A DNA stretch of 64,000 nucleotides from Leucaena leucocephala (GCA_037074615.1 CM073550.1:15270001-15334000), one strand, 5' to 3'. Positions 38,365 through 51,480 are shown, counted from the stretch's first letter. Notes: generated by a model not told the origin, from the sequence alone. A program made the numbers and translations.

Positions 38365-39556
38365 GTAGTTGAATAGACCGGGGGCAATTGAAGAAATACC
38401 AGCAAAATATGGAGCTTAAGTCATCATTGTACAAGCAGTCCCTTGCCATCTCCAGCCAAATCATTCATTTTACTTGCAACCTACAAGCAAGATAATTAAA
38501 TATACAATTAACATCTCCAGTCAAATCATTCATCAGTATGAACTAAGCTAAAACCTAACAACCATGATTAACCTCTTGAATTAGCATGACACCTGCATTC
38601 TCTATTGCATCCGAAAGCTCTATGGATCGAGCAATTGTAACACCATCATTGATTACTTTAAGATTTCCAGATTCCGAAAGAATCACGTTCCGTCCTGCAT
38701 GGTCGAGTGAAACTCGTTAAAAATGATCAAGTTGCATGAACACTCATAAAACAATGAATAAAAATCAGGCAATAACCTTATGCCTCTTTTAAGTATCCTC
38801 CCACCACCTACTATTATCTGTTTCTGCACATTGAATTTTAGAAAAACTAATCAAGTTAATCCTTTATGGCAACTTTCTACACCACTAAAAATTGAAATCA
38901 AATTCTCCACCACCCCCAACCCCCCAAACACAAAAAAAAAGAGGGATGTGCTGCATATCCGTCCTGCATTGTTGAACAGATATAACTGATGAAGGTAAAA
39001 TAAAAAAAATCACAAATGAGAGCAACAGGGACTGTTTATTAAAAAAGGGTGGCCAAGTGGACAAAACTTCCACCAGGTGGGTTTTGGGGAAAAACAGATG
39101 TATACCCGGCAAGTGGAGAGGCTATTTCTAGTATAGGATTTGAATCCATAACCTCCAAGGTCAAGGTAACCTGGGACTGTTCATAATTGCTATGAATTCA
39201 AGGATAAAGTAATATTACACATACTATGTATGCCCCTTTGTAGAACCGTGCAAATGAGTTCCAACCGCTACTAGAACATTATCAACTTCCTAAGTCTTCT
39301 ATTTCTGTTTTTTTCCATTGTGGAAAAAAGAATCACAAATTTCAGAAACAAGAGCACGTCTTAGGTATAATACACACACACCTCTGGGTCCTACAGTAAG
39401 AGAGACAGCATCAGCAAGCTTATCAATCCCTGATTGTAAAGCCTCTCTGCACTCTTTATCAAAAGATATCTTTTTGGGCCCTGCCCTGACCACAAAGCCC
39501 TTAACAGAAACGCCATATGCCCTTTGCTTCCAAAACAAGGCTGCGACAATATCCAA

Positions 39557-41427
39557 TGATGGAAGTTACGATAGACATAGACATAAAGGAAAAGCACACC
39601 GCAAGCACGAAATAGAAACAAGCCAGAGAGATACTTACAGAAAAGAAGACCTTCTGGGGGAAAAAGAGAGAGGACGTAGAGAATGAGAAATACGTTGTTA
39701 TAGTTTTTATTGAGTTGATAGAGTTACTTGAGCTCAAATTCTCATGGAAGTCCGAGTTTTGTCACGGGGGTGTGAAGGTTAAGGTTTCTTCCTTCCCTCG
39801 AACCCGGCTGTCAGACTAAACTCCCCACTTCCCACAGCAATCTCAAAGCTTTCTCTTCCACCTGGCGACAACTTTAAATTAAAATTAAAAATAAAAATTA
39901 GAAAAATAATAAACATGCTATAATATTGTTATTTTTATTATTTTATTTTTATATAATGCAAATATAACTATGGTTTTAATTTTATCCAATTAGAGTCCAT
40001 CTTATTCAAAACACCTGTGCGCGTCACTTACAACGACATTCAAAATTTGGTCAGTGGACTAACTTTTTTTTATTAGATCTAATATTTATTGGTAACTTTA
40101 TTCTTCTTTTTTTAAAATAATAAATTTTAAATGAATTGAGACTCAAATCATCAAAGCTAATATATATTTTTAAGTTTAAAAAATATTTATAAAAATATTT
40201 AAATTGTGGATTAACAAGATTTTATATAAAAAAAGATTTAAATTTACTATTTTGTTAGTTACGAGGCAGTTCTATATAACCAATTTTTTTATCAATTTTA
40301 TCCTTCTTTATATGTAAAAAATAATAAAGATGGAAAACGATTAAGGGGTTGTTGACCCTATAGCCTTGAAGGGCTTGGGAAGCCTTTTTTTTTTTATTAT
40401 AAATAAATTTAATTTTTGTAAAAAATATATTAAAAAATAAAATCTATTTATTTTATATAATTATATTTTCTTTAATGTTTTACATCCTGACAATAAAGTT
40501 AAATTATTAAATTTTAGAACTTTGTATTGAATTGTATTTTTATTTATTTTAAAGATTTGTAATTTGGACTTTGAATACTATAATTGATATATTATGTTTA
40601 TATTTACTAATTTTGTAAATTAGGCTTTCGGGCTAACTCTGACCCGAGCCCTGATAATATGGATTGGGCTTTAAGAATGATAGTGTGTGTGTTTTGGTAA
40701 ATACACAAACCAAACGTTTTGAGTCCAAAAATACCCACCAAACATCTATGGAAATATCAGAATTGATCATGGGTAAAACCATAATTTTTTTTCCATTTAA
40801 ACCATAGTTTCTCAAAAGTTAATCCTACTATTTTTTTTTTTTGGATTCTCAATATAAAATGTCAATTTTACCCTTTTAAATTTTTTTCTCATCTCTCTTT
40901 TTATCCCATACATTTTCTAATAATTTACTTATAAAAATTATTATAATAATAACTATTCATATACTTATTTCTTTAAAATAACTTTTTTTACTAAATTTAT
41001 TTTAAAAATACTATTCTCTAAAATCACTTTAAAATCATTTTTTTAAAGTTAAACCAAACTCACCCAAATGGAACACTCGGCGCATTAAAATAACGCTTAG
41101 GTGTTCATTCCCTCGAGTCATGTATAGCACTCAATCCACGATAAGCAGCCTCCAAAGAATCCATACGCTACTTCAACTTTTAGTACCTTTTTTTTTTTTG
41201 TAATTAGTGATCAGATGTCTCAAACTGTGAATTGAAATTTTAGGAGAAAAGGCGAAAATTATTATTCCACCGAATTTGAAGCTCTCATGAAACCAGAAAA
41301 AGAGCAAGTCGAAACACGTGGGGAAGAAAGGAGAAAGAAAGAAGCAATATTGAGGATTCCCAAATTAACACGTTCTACTATCTTGGATGCATATCCCCGG
41401 AAGATCCTGATAATGAGAAGACTATCA
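39557..41427. other. AT-rich spacer, CPNA2 remnant to H-protein gene
   Basis: The first 300 bases would be the old CPNA2 promoter and leader. The remainder is AT-rich without a supported gene. Short open frames at 39318-39737 are shadows or promoter sequence. Confidence 0.5.
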
Positions 41428-44035
41428 TCAATGCTTGGAATCTTCTTCTTCACAGAACTTGGAGTACTGATCTGAATCCATCAGCTTGTTGACTTCACCA
41501 CTGTCACTCATGTCAACTTTAATTATCCATCCCTTTTCGTAAGGGCTTGAGTTGACCTAAAAAATACAGGAAAGCAAGACCAAGAAAAACACTAGGGGTT
41601 CAGAATAAGTTCATCGTCATATTTCTTGGAGACAAGCAAATTGTGCGATTCACAGTAGTAACACATAATTGGTTTTCTCGTTCTGTCTGAGAAATTGAGA
41701 GCCAGTTTCTCTATGAATTTGAATCAATGGTTTATGGTAACTTCAGATAAGCCAAGAGGATTTCAACACGTATTTTAAACTAGAATAAATACCATCACCT
41801 CTTCAAAAGGGACTTTGAAATCTAGACACACTCCTTTAGTTTCAATTTATAAATACTAGAACATCCTCTGAAATATATAGAAATTTCCACTAACACCCCC
41901 TTTTAGCTCTAAAGTATGCCACCAACTTATCTTATTTGAAGCTTCTTTCTGCATTAATATGGCCCTTTGTAGAATTATGCCGCCGCATTTAATTAGCATA
42001 CTTGGAATTTGAAAAAGAAGAAAATGTGATGCACTAGGTATAAACACGCAACAATTAATTCAGTATGTTGAGATTGAAAAAATGTATTAGGTTCTTATGA
42101 GAAGACCTGGTACCAAATGTCTTTTTAAAAACCAAAAATAAGTTTTATTATACTAATTATGTTAATGAATGGGAAGTTTTTGTGTAAAAAGAAACCACTC
42201 AGTGCAAATTTAAAAACGTTCCTTGAGGTGAATGCAATCAACTTTAGTTTTAATTAATCAGCTGAGAAATAGAACTAAATTCTGTCTTTCCATCAAATAT
42301 TTGATAAGGTAAAGAGACTAACCAGAGCAGGAGAGCTTTCCAGCACCTCATTAACTTCAACGACTTTTCCTGAAACAGGAGAATTCACATCGCTAGTAGC
42401 CTTAACGCTTTCAACTGCACCAAAACCTTGTCCTTGGGTTACAGATGCTCCCACTTCTGGTACTTCAACATAGACAACATCACCCAAATGATCTTGGGCG
42501 TGATCAGTTAAGCCAACAGTTGCAGTATTTCCATCAACCTTTACCCACTCATGGGAATCAAGATACTTCAAATCTTTCAGAACTGCAGGAATAATAACAG
42601 TGATGGTAAGCACAGGAAGCAGATAGGTCTCTCACAAAAGACAATGATTGGCTTCATTCACAACTCCCCGACATATCAGATGATTTGTCATTTTTGCTTG
42701 TAACAATTTCAACAAAAGGGCAGTTTATCGCATGAGGACCCCTTCTAGGGGAATACGCTTTTTCTTTCTGTATTACATTTAGGGTATTACTCTCAACATG
42801 CTCCCAAAGGAATCAAATCCAAATTGATATGCAGAGATATTATCCCTCTTACTAGTTGAGATGTTCCTTTGGATTGACTGAGTAGGATGTAGATCAGCTA
42901 AGTTTTTGAAAGAAGAACCATATGGGCACAGAGAGAGAGAGAGCGAGGGGGATAATATACAAGAAAACCTTAAAATAGAGAGATAGATATTAGACAGGAG
43001 GATAATCTAGCCTCCCAACAGAGAAGAAAACAAATTAGGAAAGTAACAAATTATGAACTACAGGGGAAAATACTCATAACAGACAGATGCTAATTCTGAC
43101 AGTTTGCTACGCTTAAAATTAACGGTGATCCCTGCATACCTGTAGTATCAAAACCAGCCTTTATTTTGGGTGTTTAAACATTTAGTTTCTTGTCTCAGTA
43201 TCCTTTTCGTCCTCAACTTGTCACTCTCTTCCCTCTATCACAATCAAGCCAAGCTAAACATAAACAAGCCCCACCATGTGCAGCCACAATCCATTGACTA
43301 CCCTTCGTACTCATTATAAATTACACATTTCGGCAAAAAAGACGAAAATAAAGCACTACCACCAACAAAGACAACTCTCTAGAGCACCGAACAATCTAAA
43401 TTCTGTTTTTAGATTTTTTTTCTTTTATCAGATACGTCAATAATACTACAGCTTAACACCGGCAGAATAATAATAATAACTAGACCTAACATTGTAACTG
43501 GTGAACATTCTTAATCCCACCCGCAGTTCTCTAATCTTCCAAACCAGCAAGTTCCCGTCATCAGAGAACATCAAAAACGACAAAACATGACTGAATAAAG
43601 TTCGAACAGTTGTTATCGCCGTCAAGAAAGCACATATGTGCATGAATCTGACCCTGATCGCTATTCGGGGATGAAACACAGCATAAGTGTCATAAAAAAT
43701 CGCAATGAGTTACGGAAATAGGAGAACACACAGATCATAAAACCTGCGAAATTTACAATGATGATCAGAGGGTGCGCATCGGCGCGTGCTTATGAATGTT
43801 AAATAGCAAGAAGCACAGATCAAGCAGATTCAGTAACACATGGATCAAGATCAATAATCGAAGCATGCACAAATATTATCATACGAGTGACTCACTGAAA
43901 AAGTAATGAAGAAGAAGTGTTGAGGGAAGATGGAAGGGAGAAGGGGGATAGATTACCAGTAGCGAAGCCTCTTTGAGAGACGGAGATTCTGAGGTAGGAA
44001 GAAGCTCTTGAAGCCCACAGAAGTCGGGAAGCCAT
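41428..44035 (-). CDS. GDCSH: Glycine cleavage system H protein, mitochondrial
   Basis: Three exons, 44035-43957, 42582-42323 and 41556-41428, join in phase to 155 residues. Exon 1 encodes an Arg/Ser-rich mitochondrial presequence ([20 protein letters not shown], then QRGFAT). The H-domain starts at [17 protein letters not shown]. The lipoylated Lys lies in [10 protein letters not shown], at about K87. The C-terminus is [20 protein letters not shown] followed by the acidic end EEEDSKH. The H protein shuttles the aminomethyl intermediate between the P, T and L proteins of glycine decarboxylase, central to photorespiration. Intron 1 is long (1.37 kb) and intact. The gene is the counterpart of Arabidopsis At2g35120 by both sequence and neighbours (NAP1 and DCD genes). 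Confidence 0.95.
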
Positions 44036-45659
44036 TTCACTCTTGTAAGTAGAAGTGTGCAACTCTCGGCTTGTCACAGGAGACTTGCGGAAAATTGTAG
44101 GGTTGGTGAAAAATAAGACTCTTTTATATTTTTGGTTTATTATTTTTTTTTCCAGCTAGGTTAGAATAATAATTAATTATGAGAGTGCGGGAGGTGTTCA
44201 GTGAGTACCATCCTACCGTTTTTTTTCTCCAAAGGAAAACTTCAAAACTTACAAAAACAAATTATGAGATTAATAATAATAAGTAATTATAAAAGAATAA
44301 ATTAAAATATGATAGAGAGCTGAGATTTTCTTATAAAAAAATGTGGAGGCAGGATGTTATAGTAAAGAAAAATTAGAAAGGTGGAGGGTCGATTGTTGGG
44401 AACAAAAGGAGAACAGAAGTTGGTGAGCGGGGGGCCTCCCAGTCCCAGGCCAATATGTGCTGATTGATACCCGCATCTTCCGGCTCCAGTTTGCCACTAC
44501 ATTACCCGCTTTACAACGGCTTTCTCAGGCCGTTTTGGAGTTTTGTAATATAAGCCCATCTAAATAATTTTTAAAAAAATAATTTATAAAAAAAATTAGA
44601 CAACTTTTAAATGAGATTTTAGAGAATAATTTATAAAAAAATAGTTATTAATAAATGAATATTTAAATTATTATTATTAAAAATATTTTTATAATTAATA
44701 AATTATCATAAATGATATAAAATAAAAAAAATTATCTGTTCATACACAATGTCTTATTCTTCTCTTTTTTTCCTCATTCTACACAAGTAGTGAGATGAAG
44801 AGAGGATTGAAGGACCAAGGGAAGGAGTGATGATGGTAGAGTCGACTGGAGGAGTGACAATAGAGGCGAGAGACATTGACGAAGAAGAAGAAAAGCATAA
44901 GAGAAAAGAAAAGAGGGAGAAGAAGAGAAAGTGTAAAAAAGATAGATATAAAATAGTAATTAGATAATTTATAATTTTTTTTACTGTTCAAAAAGTTATT
45001 CTTAATAGTTTATTCAAAAATATAGTTTAGTCTAAAAATTTTTTTAAATAAATATAATTATTTTTTTAAAATTTTATTAAACTAAAATTTAAGTTATAAA
45101 TCTTTTTAAAATTATGATTTGGGGTTACTCAAACACACAGTAGGGTTTTCTTCGATACTTTTTAATAATATACCAATCCTTTAAAGCGAGCGATGTTTTG
45201 TCATAGATATATAATGACATAATTTTGATTTTTTTAAAACAAATTCTTTTAAAAAAAAATGCTTCAAATTATGTAGTTTTGATTTTTTTTTTCCAATTGT
45301 AGAAGTTTCCAAAATTGTATCATTTCGTTATCTCACTTAGAAAGGTGTGATAGTAGCCTACTCTCTCACATCCACGCAAAAGAATGTTCTTTCATTTAAC
45401 TCGTTTGAGCATGTATTTTTTCCTTTCTTAATTTAAAAGGGCAACTCTAATAATTTGATATTATAAACGAAATTTAACACCAGATTTTTCACCTAAATAA
45501 AAGCTTTCATGCTATTTGGATTGATCAGTTGAGCATGTATTCTTTAGTTGTAAGGAGGAATATGCTTTACTTTCACTTGAGTAGACGGTTTTTTAGATAA
45601 TGCATTTAACTATAAATTTTATTTTCATAAATATTATCTATTTCTTTAGAATAAGATTT

Positions 45660-45835
45660 AATTAACTTTTTTTAGATAAATTAAATAAATAAAATTAATT
45701 AATTATAACTAATATAAAAATTATTCTATTAATTTTAATAAATTAAAAAATATATAATATGAATTTATTTTGAGAAATTAATTGTATTTATATTAAATTT
45801 ATTTATAATTAATTAATTTATTTAATTGTATTAAG
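45660..45835. repeat. AT-rich dispersed repeat B, copy 4
   Basis: Shows TAATTATAACTAATATAAAAATT, AAATTAAAAAATATATAATAT and TTTATAATTAATTAATTTATT, similar to 35340-35475 and 19130-19325. Confidence 0.35.
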
Positions 45836-46014
45836 TTAATTAATTAGCTATAACATTAATGAGGAAAAATAATAATTTTCACTCCATGAGATGACAATAA
45901 TAATTAAGACTGTAATAACTAATTTCATAAAAATTCAGCTAGACATAATTGTGTAGATTTCTATAGACCAATGACAGCTTTATTTAATAATATTCTTTAG
46001 ATAGTTAATACAAA

Positions 46015-46225
46015 ATTTAATTGGAATATTGATTTTAATTTTAAATATAAATATAATTTTTATATTTATTTATTTTTTTAAATTATTTTTATTGACATTT
46101 TTTTAATAATACTTAAATAAAAATATGGTGGAGGGAGTTAAAGAAGATAATTATAATATTTTAAAAAATATATTGTATTAACTAATTTAATTATTTTTTT
46201 TAATTTAATTAAATTAGTTAAATAT
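46015..46225. repeat. AT-rich dispersed repeat A, copy 3
   Basis: Begins ATTGATTTTAATTTTAAATATAA and ends TTAACTAATTTAATTA ... AATTAAATTAGTTAA, closely paralleling 5950-6150. Confidence 0.45.
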
Positions 46226-47001
46226 TTATTATTAAAGTATCAATATTTTATACTTACAAGTAGAAAGTAAGTTACGCAAACATTTGATAAGAATTAAGTC
46301 ATTTTAAGCAATTATTGTGCACAAATTTTGGTGTGTCTTTCTCCCAAACAGAAATCCACTATAGAATTCTGCAAGGAGATGCTTCGGAATTAACTCGTGC
46401 ATTGCTACCAAGTTCTGCTTTTAACTGGCCAGTATCTACATTGGTGTGCTGATCCCGGTACTGACAAACCATATTCTCTCCTTTCGTGACCGGCTCAGCT
46501 TCTGCCATGTTTTCTGCTTCTTCTTTTTTTCTTTGGATTTTACTTCTAATCTTCCTTGTATAGTTCTCCGTTTGGTTCCCTTCCCATCCTTAGGAAGAAG
46601 ATATTTGAGTTTTATCTTATACAGCATGAGTGGGTTAAATTGGTCATTATCTAATTGAAAATTCCTCCAAACTGCAAAAGTAATGACATTTTGCCTCCGT
46701 TGGATTTCTGGATGACCCTCTACATCCGGTGGTCTCCTTTTCTCAGTTTTGAATAACAGATGTTTGATATATTGCCTCTGTGAAAAGGATTTTATTTGAA
46801 GAGGATAACTGGTCGATCAGTAGGCACATGTGATTCATACACGTACACACACAGAAACTATTCTTGTTTATGCTGTGTATCTGTTTTTCCTATTTCATTC
46901 TTCCTCTGGATTGACATAACGTTTTAAAATTTATGCAGCTTCTATAATCTTTAGGTCTTGGTTTGTATGATTTTGCTAAGAGGTAGGCAAATGGAACATA
47001 G

Positions 47002-49702
47002 TGGCGAAGAGGGGGCATGGTGTTGGATATTCATGCCACCCCTTCTATGCCAGCAAATCCAAGGACTACCACACCTGGCAGGGTTAGGTCCATATTCCGC
47101 TCGTCAAAGAATTAACCCACTGCCCAATTGGTCTATTGTATAAGGCTATGAGCATTATTCTTCCTTTGTTATGTGTTCTCTCCGCACTGTGTGTTACTTG
47201 TATGCACATAATTTCAAAGACATAAATGTGGTCATGAAGATGTGCAATCCTTTTAAATGAAAGTGTTCCTTTTATTGTCAATTAGAAATATGTGAACCCA
47301 TGATTCAGTGGTTATTTTCAAGCTGATTATGCTAATGAAGATGATGGAATATCAGATTTCATAGCTAATGTAGGGTTTAGTTTCTTCTTCTTATTTTCTT
47401 TTATTTTCACTTTGTTCATCATATCCTGTCAACCTTATTTTAATAGAGTTTTCTGGCCGTTATGTCCTCGGAGGTGTAGCAAGGAATGTGGCAGAGTGCA
47501 TGTCAAAGCTAGGAGCAAAGCCATACATGATTAGTGCTGTTGGGCCTCACATGGCAGGTATATGTTTTATCATGGAACTTCTCATTTTTAATTGCCGTTA
47601 AAATCTACAGTATTTACTATGTCCACAGGCTCACCAAATTTTGCCTCTATTCTTTTCTTCTCCCTTCTTTTTTAATTTTTTTAAACTAGGAAATCTTTTG
47701 TTGGAACAGTGGAAGTCTGCTGGACTATCTATAGAAGGTGAGATCTCTTGTCTTCATGACCATTTATCATATAGATCGGTTAATAACCATGTTCATGGTA
47801 ATACTGTTCCCTTTTTCTTTAGTTTTCCTGTAATCTTCCCAGAAGCTGTCCCCGAATTGTTCTCTTTTTCTCTGTGTTCGTGGGAAAAAATAATTAAGAA
47901 ATGCATATTAGTGATTTTACATTGTTGAATTTGAGGTAGGTATTTTGAAGGACAGTAATATTGAGACTCCAGTTGTCTGTAATATATTTGATCCTAATGG
48001 TGAAGTAGCAGCAGGTGTTGCTAGTGTGGAAGCTATTGTAAGTGGTTTTTTTCATGTATTATGCTATCATGTATTATGCTAGAGGAAGGCCAAAGAGAAC
48101 GTTCAAAGAGGTCATTGAGCGGGATCTCCTGGTTAATAACCTATCCAAGGATTTAGTTTTTGATAGAGCACAATGATGTCGTATGATCCATGTAGCCGAC
48201 CCCATTTAATGGGATAAGGCTTGTTGTTGTTGTATTATGCTATCATGTGTCTTATAAAAAACTCGAAGATTTTCCTCATGCTTGTAAATTGAGAGACAGG
48301 AAAAGAAAGCTTATAAAGCCTAGTTGTTGCAGGAGAAATATCTGACACCAGACTGGATCTTGCACTTCAAGAGCACCATACATACTGCTCCATTGTTGTT
48401 GTTTGATGCGAATTTGAATCTTCCTTCTCTACAAGTGTCTAGCAAAAGTACATAGCATGATGCCACACCACTAATTCTCTTCTTTTCTGTCTCTCTGGTT
48501 TGGTGGATTATAAATGTTGATATTACTTCATCCCTTTGCATAAATATCGGCATCCTCAGTAGCAGCAGACTCAGAGTGTCCTGTCTGGTTTGAGCCAGTG
48601 TCAGTTACCAAATCCAAAATAATTACTTCAATTGTCAAGCATGTGAGTGCTAAGCTTTATACAGTGTTTCTTTTCTCTCTAATTTTTTTTAAATGATTCG
48701 GTCAAAAGAATTTTTCAAAAATCAAGGGCTGTAAAATTCTGAAATAATTGTTGTAGTGACAACAACCATCGTTTTCATTGTCCAGATTAATTGATTATCA
48801 TTATGTGTCATATCAATACGCATCTATTTCAATTCTTGGTAGAATCCACTCAAAATATGTTTAATACTTTATATTGTGTGTCATACTTGATCAAGTTATT
48901 AGCATAATTACTTTCAAATTTTCAATTCTGGCTTATAATCATCATTTGCTGCATCAAATTGCTTCTCTGACACATGTAGACATTTTGTATAGGTAGCTTC
49001 TACTTCTCCTAATGAAGATGAACTTATTGCCATGGCAAATGCTTTATTGGGTGCTAATGTGTTCCATCCTCTTAAAGCCCATCATAACCTGCAATAGTAT
49101 CTTTGTTTCGTACGCTGAAACCAGCAATCTGGGTTTTGCTAGAGAAAGGCATTAGAATGGTTGTTTTGACCCTTGGCTCAGAAGGTTTGATCTTCTGCAG
49201 TAAAAGATGGCCCAGCCACATCAGAATTTCTCTAAAGAAAACCACACAGAGTGGGCCTGGTGAAAAGTTATACAAGACCATTATGCAGACGTGTCCACCA
49301 AATTTGTGTTTTGGTGTTTCAGAGCCTGACAGAAGCTCTCGTCTTTTCGCTGTTCATTTTCCTTCACTTCCTGCATCAGTTGTGAGGCTTACTGGTGCGG
49401 GTGATTGTTTAGTTGGGGGAACAATCGCATCACTTTGTTCAGGATTAGATATTATGCAGAGTGTATATGTAGGCATTGCCGTAGCTAAAGCTGCTGTTGA
49501 GGCTGAGGCTAACGTCCCTTCTGTTATCAGTCTTGCTGCTATAGCACGTAATGTTTCAAACTATGTATTTTAGTTATAACCAAATTCATATGAATGTCTC
49601 AAGTAATTTTTTTTTATATGTATAAATTATTTTCCTCATGCAGATGATGCCAAAACTGTATACTCTGGTGCCAAAGTGCTCTTACACCAGTCAACGCTGT
49701 AA
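47002..49702 (+). pseudogene. PUKI: PfkB-family kinase, pseudouridine-kinase-like (PUKI), with frameshift
   Basis: Exons 47002-47082, 47449-47557, 47690-47737, 47940-48037, 48333-48447, 48560-48642, 48993-49547 and 49644-49702 follow in phase except within the seventh. They encode GGMVLDIHATPSMPANPRTT, then LGGVARNVAECMSKLGA, GNLLLEQWKSAGLSIEG, CNIFDPNGEVAAGVA, VWFEPVSVTKS, SPNEDELIAMANALLGA, VVLTLGSEGL and the PfkB signature RLTGAGDCLVGG with catalytic Asp, ending AKVLLHQSTL. In exon 7 the frame runs into TAG at 49095-49097, while the continuation (SLFRTLKPAIWVLLEKG) is in another frame; a TAA at 49085-49087 blocks that frame upstream. A first exon is not clearly found; 46375-46440 (ASELTRALLPSS) may be its trace. 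The closest relative I know is Arabidopsis At1g49350, which phosphorylates pseudouridine in peroxisomes. A single-base sequence error is the main alternative. Confidence 0.75.
48073..48231 (+). mobile_element. 5'-truncated RTE-type LINE 3' end in PfkB gene intron
   Basis: The plus strand encodes GRPKRTFKEVIERDLLVNN, LSKDLVFDRAQ, stop, CRMIHVADPI, stop, WDKA, the usual C-terminal end of plant RTE-type reverse transcriptases, followed by a (TTG)n tail. A perfect 17-bp target duplication, GTATTATGCTATCATGT, flanks it at 48056-48072 and 48232-48248. The element lies in the intron between the exons ending at 48037 and starting at 48333. Confidence 0.85.
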
Positions 49703-51480
49703 ATTCTGAATGAGAAACAATGAGGGAGCTTTAAACTAATCAAATCATGCCTTGAAACGAGGATATGTCTTGAATGGAGGATGTGAGGAAGAAGAAAGAT
49801 TCTCTTTTACTGCCCTACCAGAAGAGGGACCTGAAGCTTTGCTAGATTGCTATGGAGAATGGGCATCTCCATGAGAATTTTTTTGTGGAGAACTTATTGT
49901 CCACCTCCTTCCTTCCCAAGTGAAATGTTTGGAACATATGAAGAGAATAGGATTTTTTTTAGCCTTCTGCTTATAGGAATTTGTAAGAGTAATGTGACAT
50001 TAGACTTGGTCAAGTAGAACTATATGTCACCTGCAAAACGGAAAAATTAACACCTGAAGTTGGACTTTCCTTGTTCTTGTGAGACTTTCACCTTCTTTAA
50101 CAATGCACAAATTTTATGGTTTAGTGACATGAAGATTCTTTTTAAGTAAGAAGTTGCAGATTTGACCAATATGTTATTAATGTTTGTCCCTCTAAATAAA
50201 TAAAAAAAAAAAGTCTACCATGAAACAATTGTGGTGAACATGATACAGCACTAGTAAAGTGATGCAGGAACACACTGCTTGAATTGTAACACACCTTGTA
50301 GTTTTTTTCCTTCCCATCAGGTTACCCTCTTTCTTTTATCTTACGTTACCTTCTTTCTTTTTATCTTACTTTCTGATTCTGAGTACCAGCACTACCCAAC
50401 CACAAAGGCACAGGGTAGCTAGTCCTTTTCTTTTTAAAGTGCTCTTCATCTTACTCTCTTATTGACGTTTAGATGATAAGTGACTAATAAGTGAGTGCAA
50501 TACCAAGCTGTTCTCCAACAACTTTCACCCTTTTTGGGGCTTTGGTGCTGTTTTCTAGTACAATATACTACAAAGGCAAAAAAAGAAAAGAAAAGTATAA
50601 TATAAGGGTTGTATAATACCTAATATTTTGATCTTATTTCTCATATGCGTTTAATATTCTAATATTAGTTGTATTATAATTTTACCCATAATCTTTTTAA
50701 TTTGATAAAATTCTTATTACTTAAGAAATAAGATTATGTGTAAAATTACACTAAATTAAAAAGATTATAGATAAATTTATATCATAAATAAAATTATAAT
50801 AAAATTCATAATATAATTATAATGTTGAAGTAAGTTGATAAATGGAAAAAGCAAAATGTAAAGTCCATTCCAATTAAAGTTACTTCGATACACTTGTTTT
50901 AAAAATGAGAGGTCGTATCATCTATGCCACTTTTTATAATAACTTGTTATAAATTTATACAGACTATTAGTACCAATAAGCAAAGGGTTCGTTATAAAAA
51001 ATGTATATATTTATGCTAAATAACTAATAATAATTAATAACACGTAACTCAAAGTTTAAGAAATTATTTCGGAAAGAAAAGAGTTTAAAAGGTTTTTGAT
51101 CATTAACATATTATGTTTTGTTGTTTTGTTAGGGAAATAATAAATAATTGATAGTTGGAAAATAGTTATATAAACTTGGAGTTTAGAATGAATTTTTTTG
51201 GTAAATATTTATATCAATACTATTGGATCATCATTCAATTATTAATATATTTCAATTGAATTTTAATTGAGGTATATTAATTATCATATTGTAATTTAAT
51301 GTTGTTAATGGGAAAGCTGTAATTTTTTTTAAAAAAATAAATAAAAGTATTTGTCATGATCCAATAATTAAATATTTCTGGGTTAAAAGTGGATATACAG
51401 TGGGGTTTTAGCCTTAAAAGTGTGAATAATATACAGTACTTTTCAAAACGCAGTATACAGAAATCGAACGGCCACGTCGC
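49703..51480. other. Spacer: 3' end of PfkB locus, then AT-rich DNA
   Basis: To about 50200 it looks like 3' untranslated sequence. The rest is AT-rich without a supported gene. GC content rises at 51460-51600, marking the start of the DCD gene leader. Confidence 0.5.

Larger units (their letters stand above)
37283..39556 (-). pseudogene. CPNA2: Chaperonin-60 alpha 2 (CPNA2-like) remnant lacking intermediate and apical domains
   Basis: Minus-strand exons: 39556-39382 ([35 protein letters not shown]), 38694-38573 ([32 protein letters not shown]), 38480-38433 (VASKMNDLAGDG), 38021-37821 ([34 protein letters not shown]) and 37570-37283 (LLAPAKSIATNAGADG, GYNAMTGEYEDLLNAGV, DPCRVTRCALQ). These match the start and end of plastid Cpn60 alpha 2 (Arabidopsis At5g18820), which folds client proteins such as KASI in plastids. 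Roughly 300 central residues, covering the intermediate and apical domains, are missing. The ATP-loop GDGTTT reads GDGKGL. Remarkably, the surviving exons still join in phase to about 277 residues if the donor at 38432 (CTT|GTACAA) is used. It cannot work as a normal chaperonin. I treat it as a deletion pseudogene, with a small equatorial-only protein as the alternative. Confidence 0.8.
44036..46320. other. AT-rich spacer with repeats
   Basis: No coding region is supported. Around 44780-44950 lies a purine-rich patch (GAAGAAGAAG, GAGGGAGAAG) flanked on both sides by A/T tracts, perhaps an internal part of a small element. Dispersed repeats B (45660-45835) and A (46015-46225) follow. Confidence 0.5.

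Noticed and set aside
39318..39686. 122-codon plus-strand frame
   Set aside because: Antisense to CPNA2 exon 1 and its promoter; hydrophilic, no homology.
44530..45140. Possible 600-bp MITE with a purine-rich centre
   Set aside because: The flanking A/T tracts do not form a convincing terminal inverted repeat when read by eye, and no target duplication was found.
49059..49097. Mini-intron that would remove the PfkB frameshift
   Set aside because: It would be only 39 bases long, below the size plant spliceosomes normally accept, and the donor is poor.
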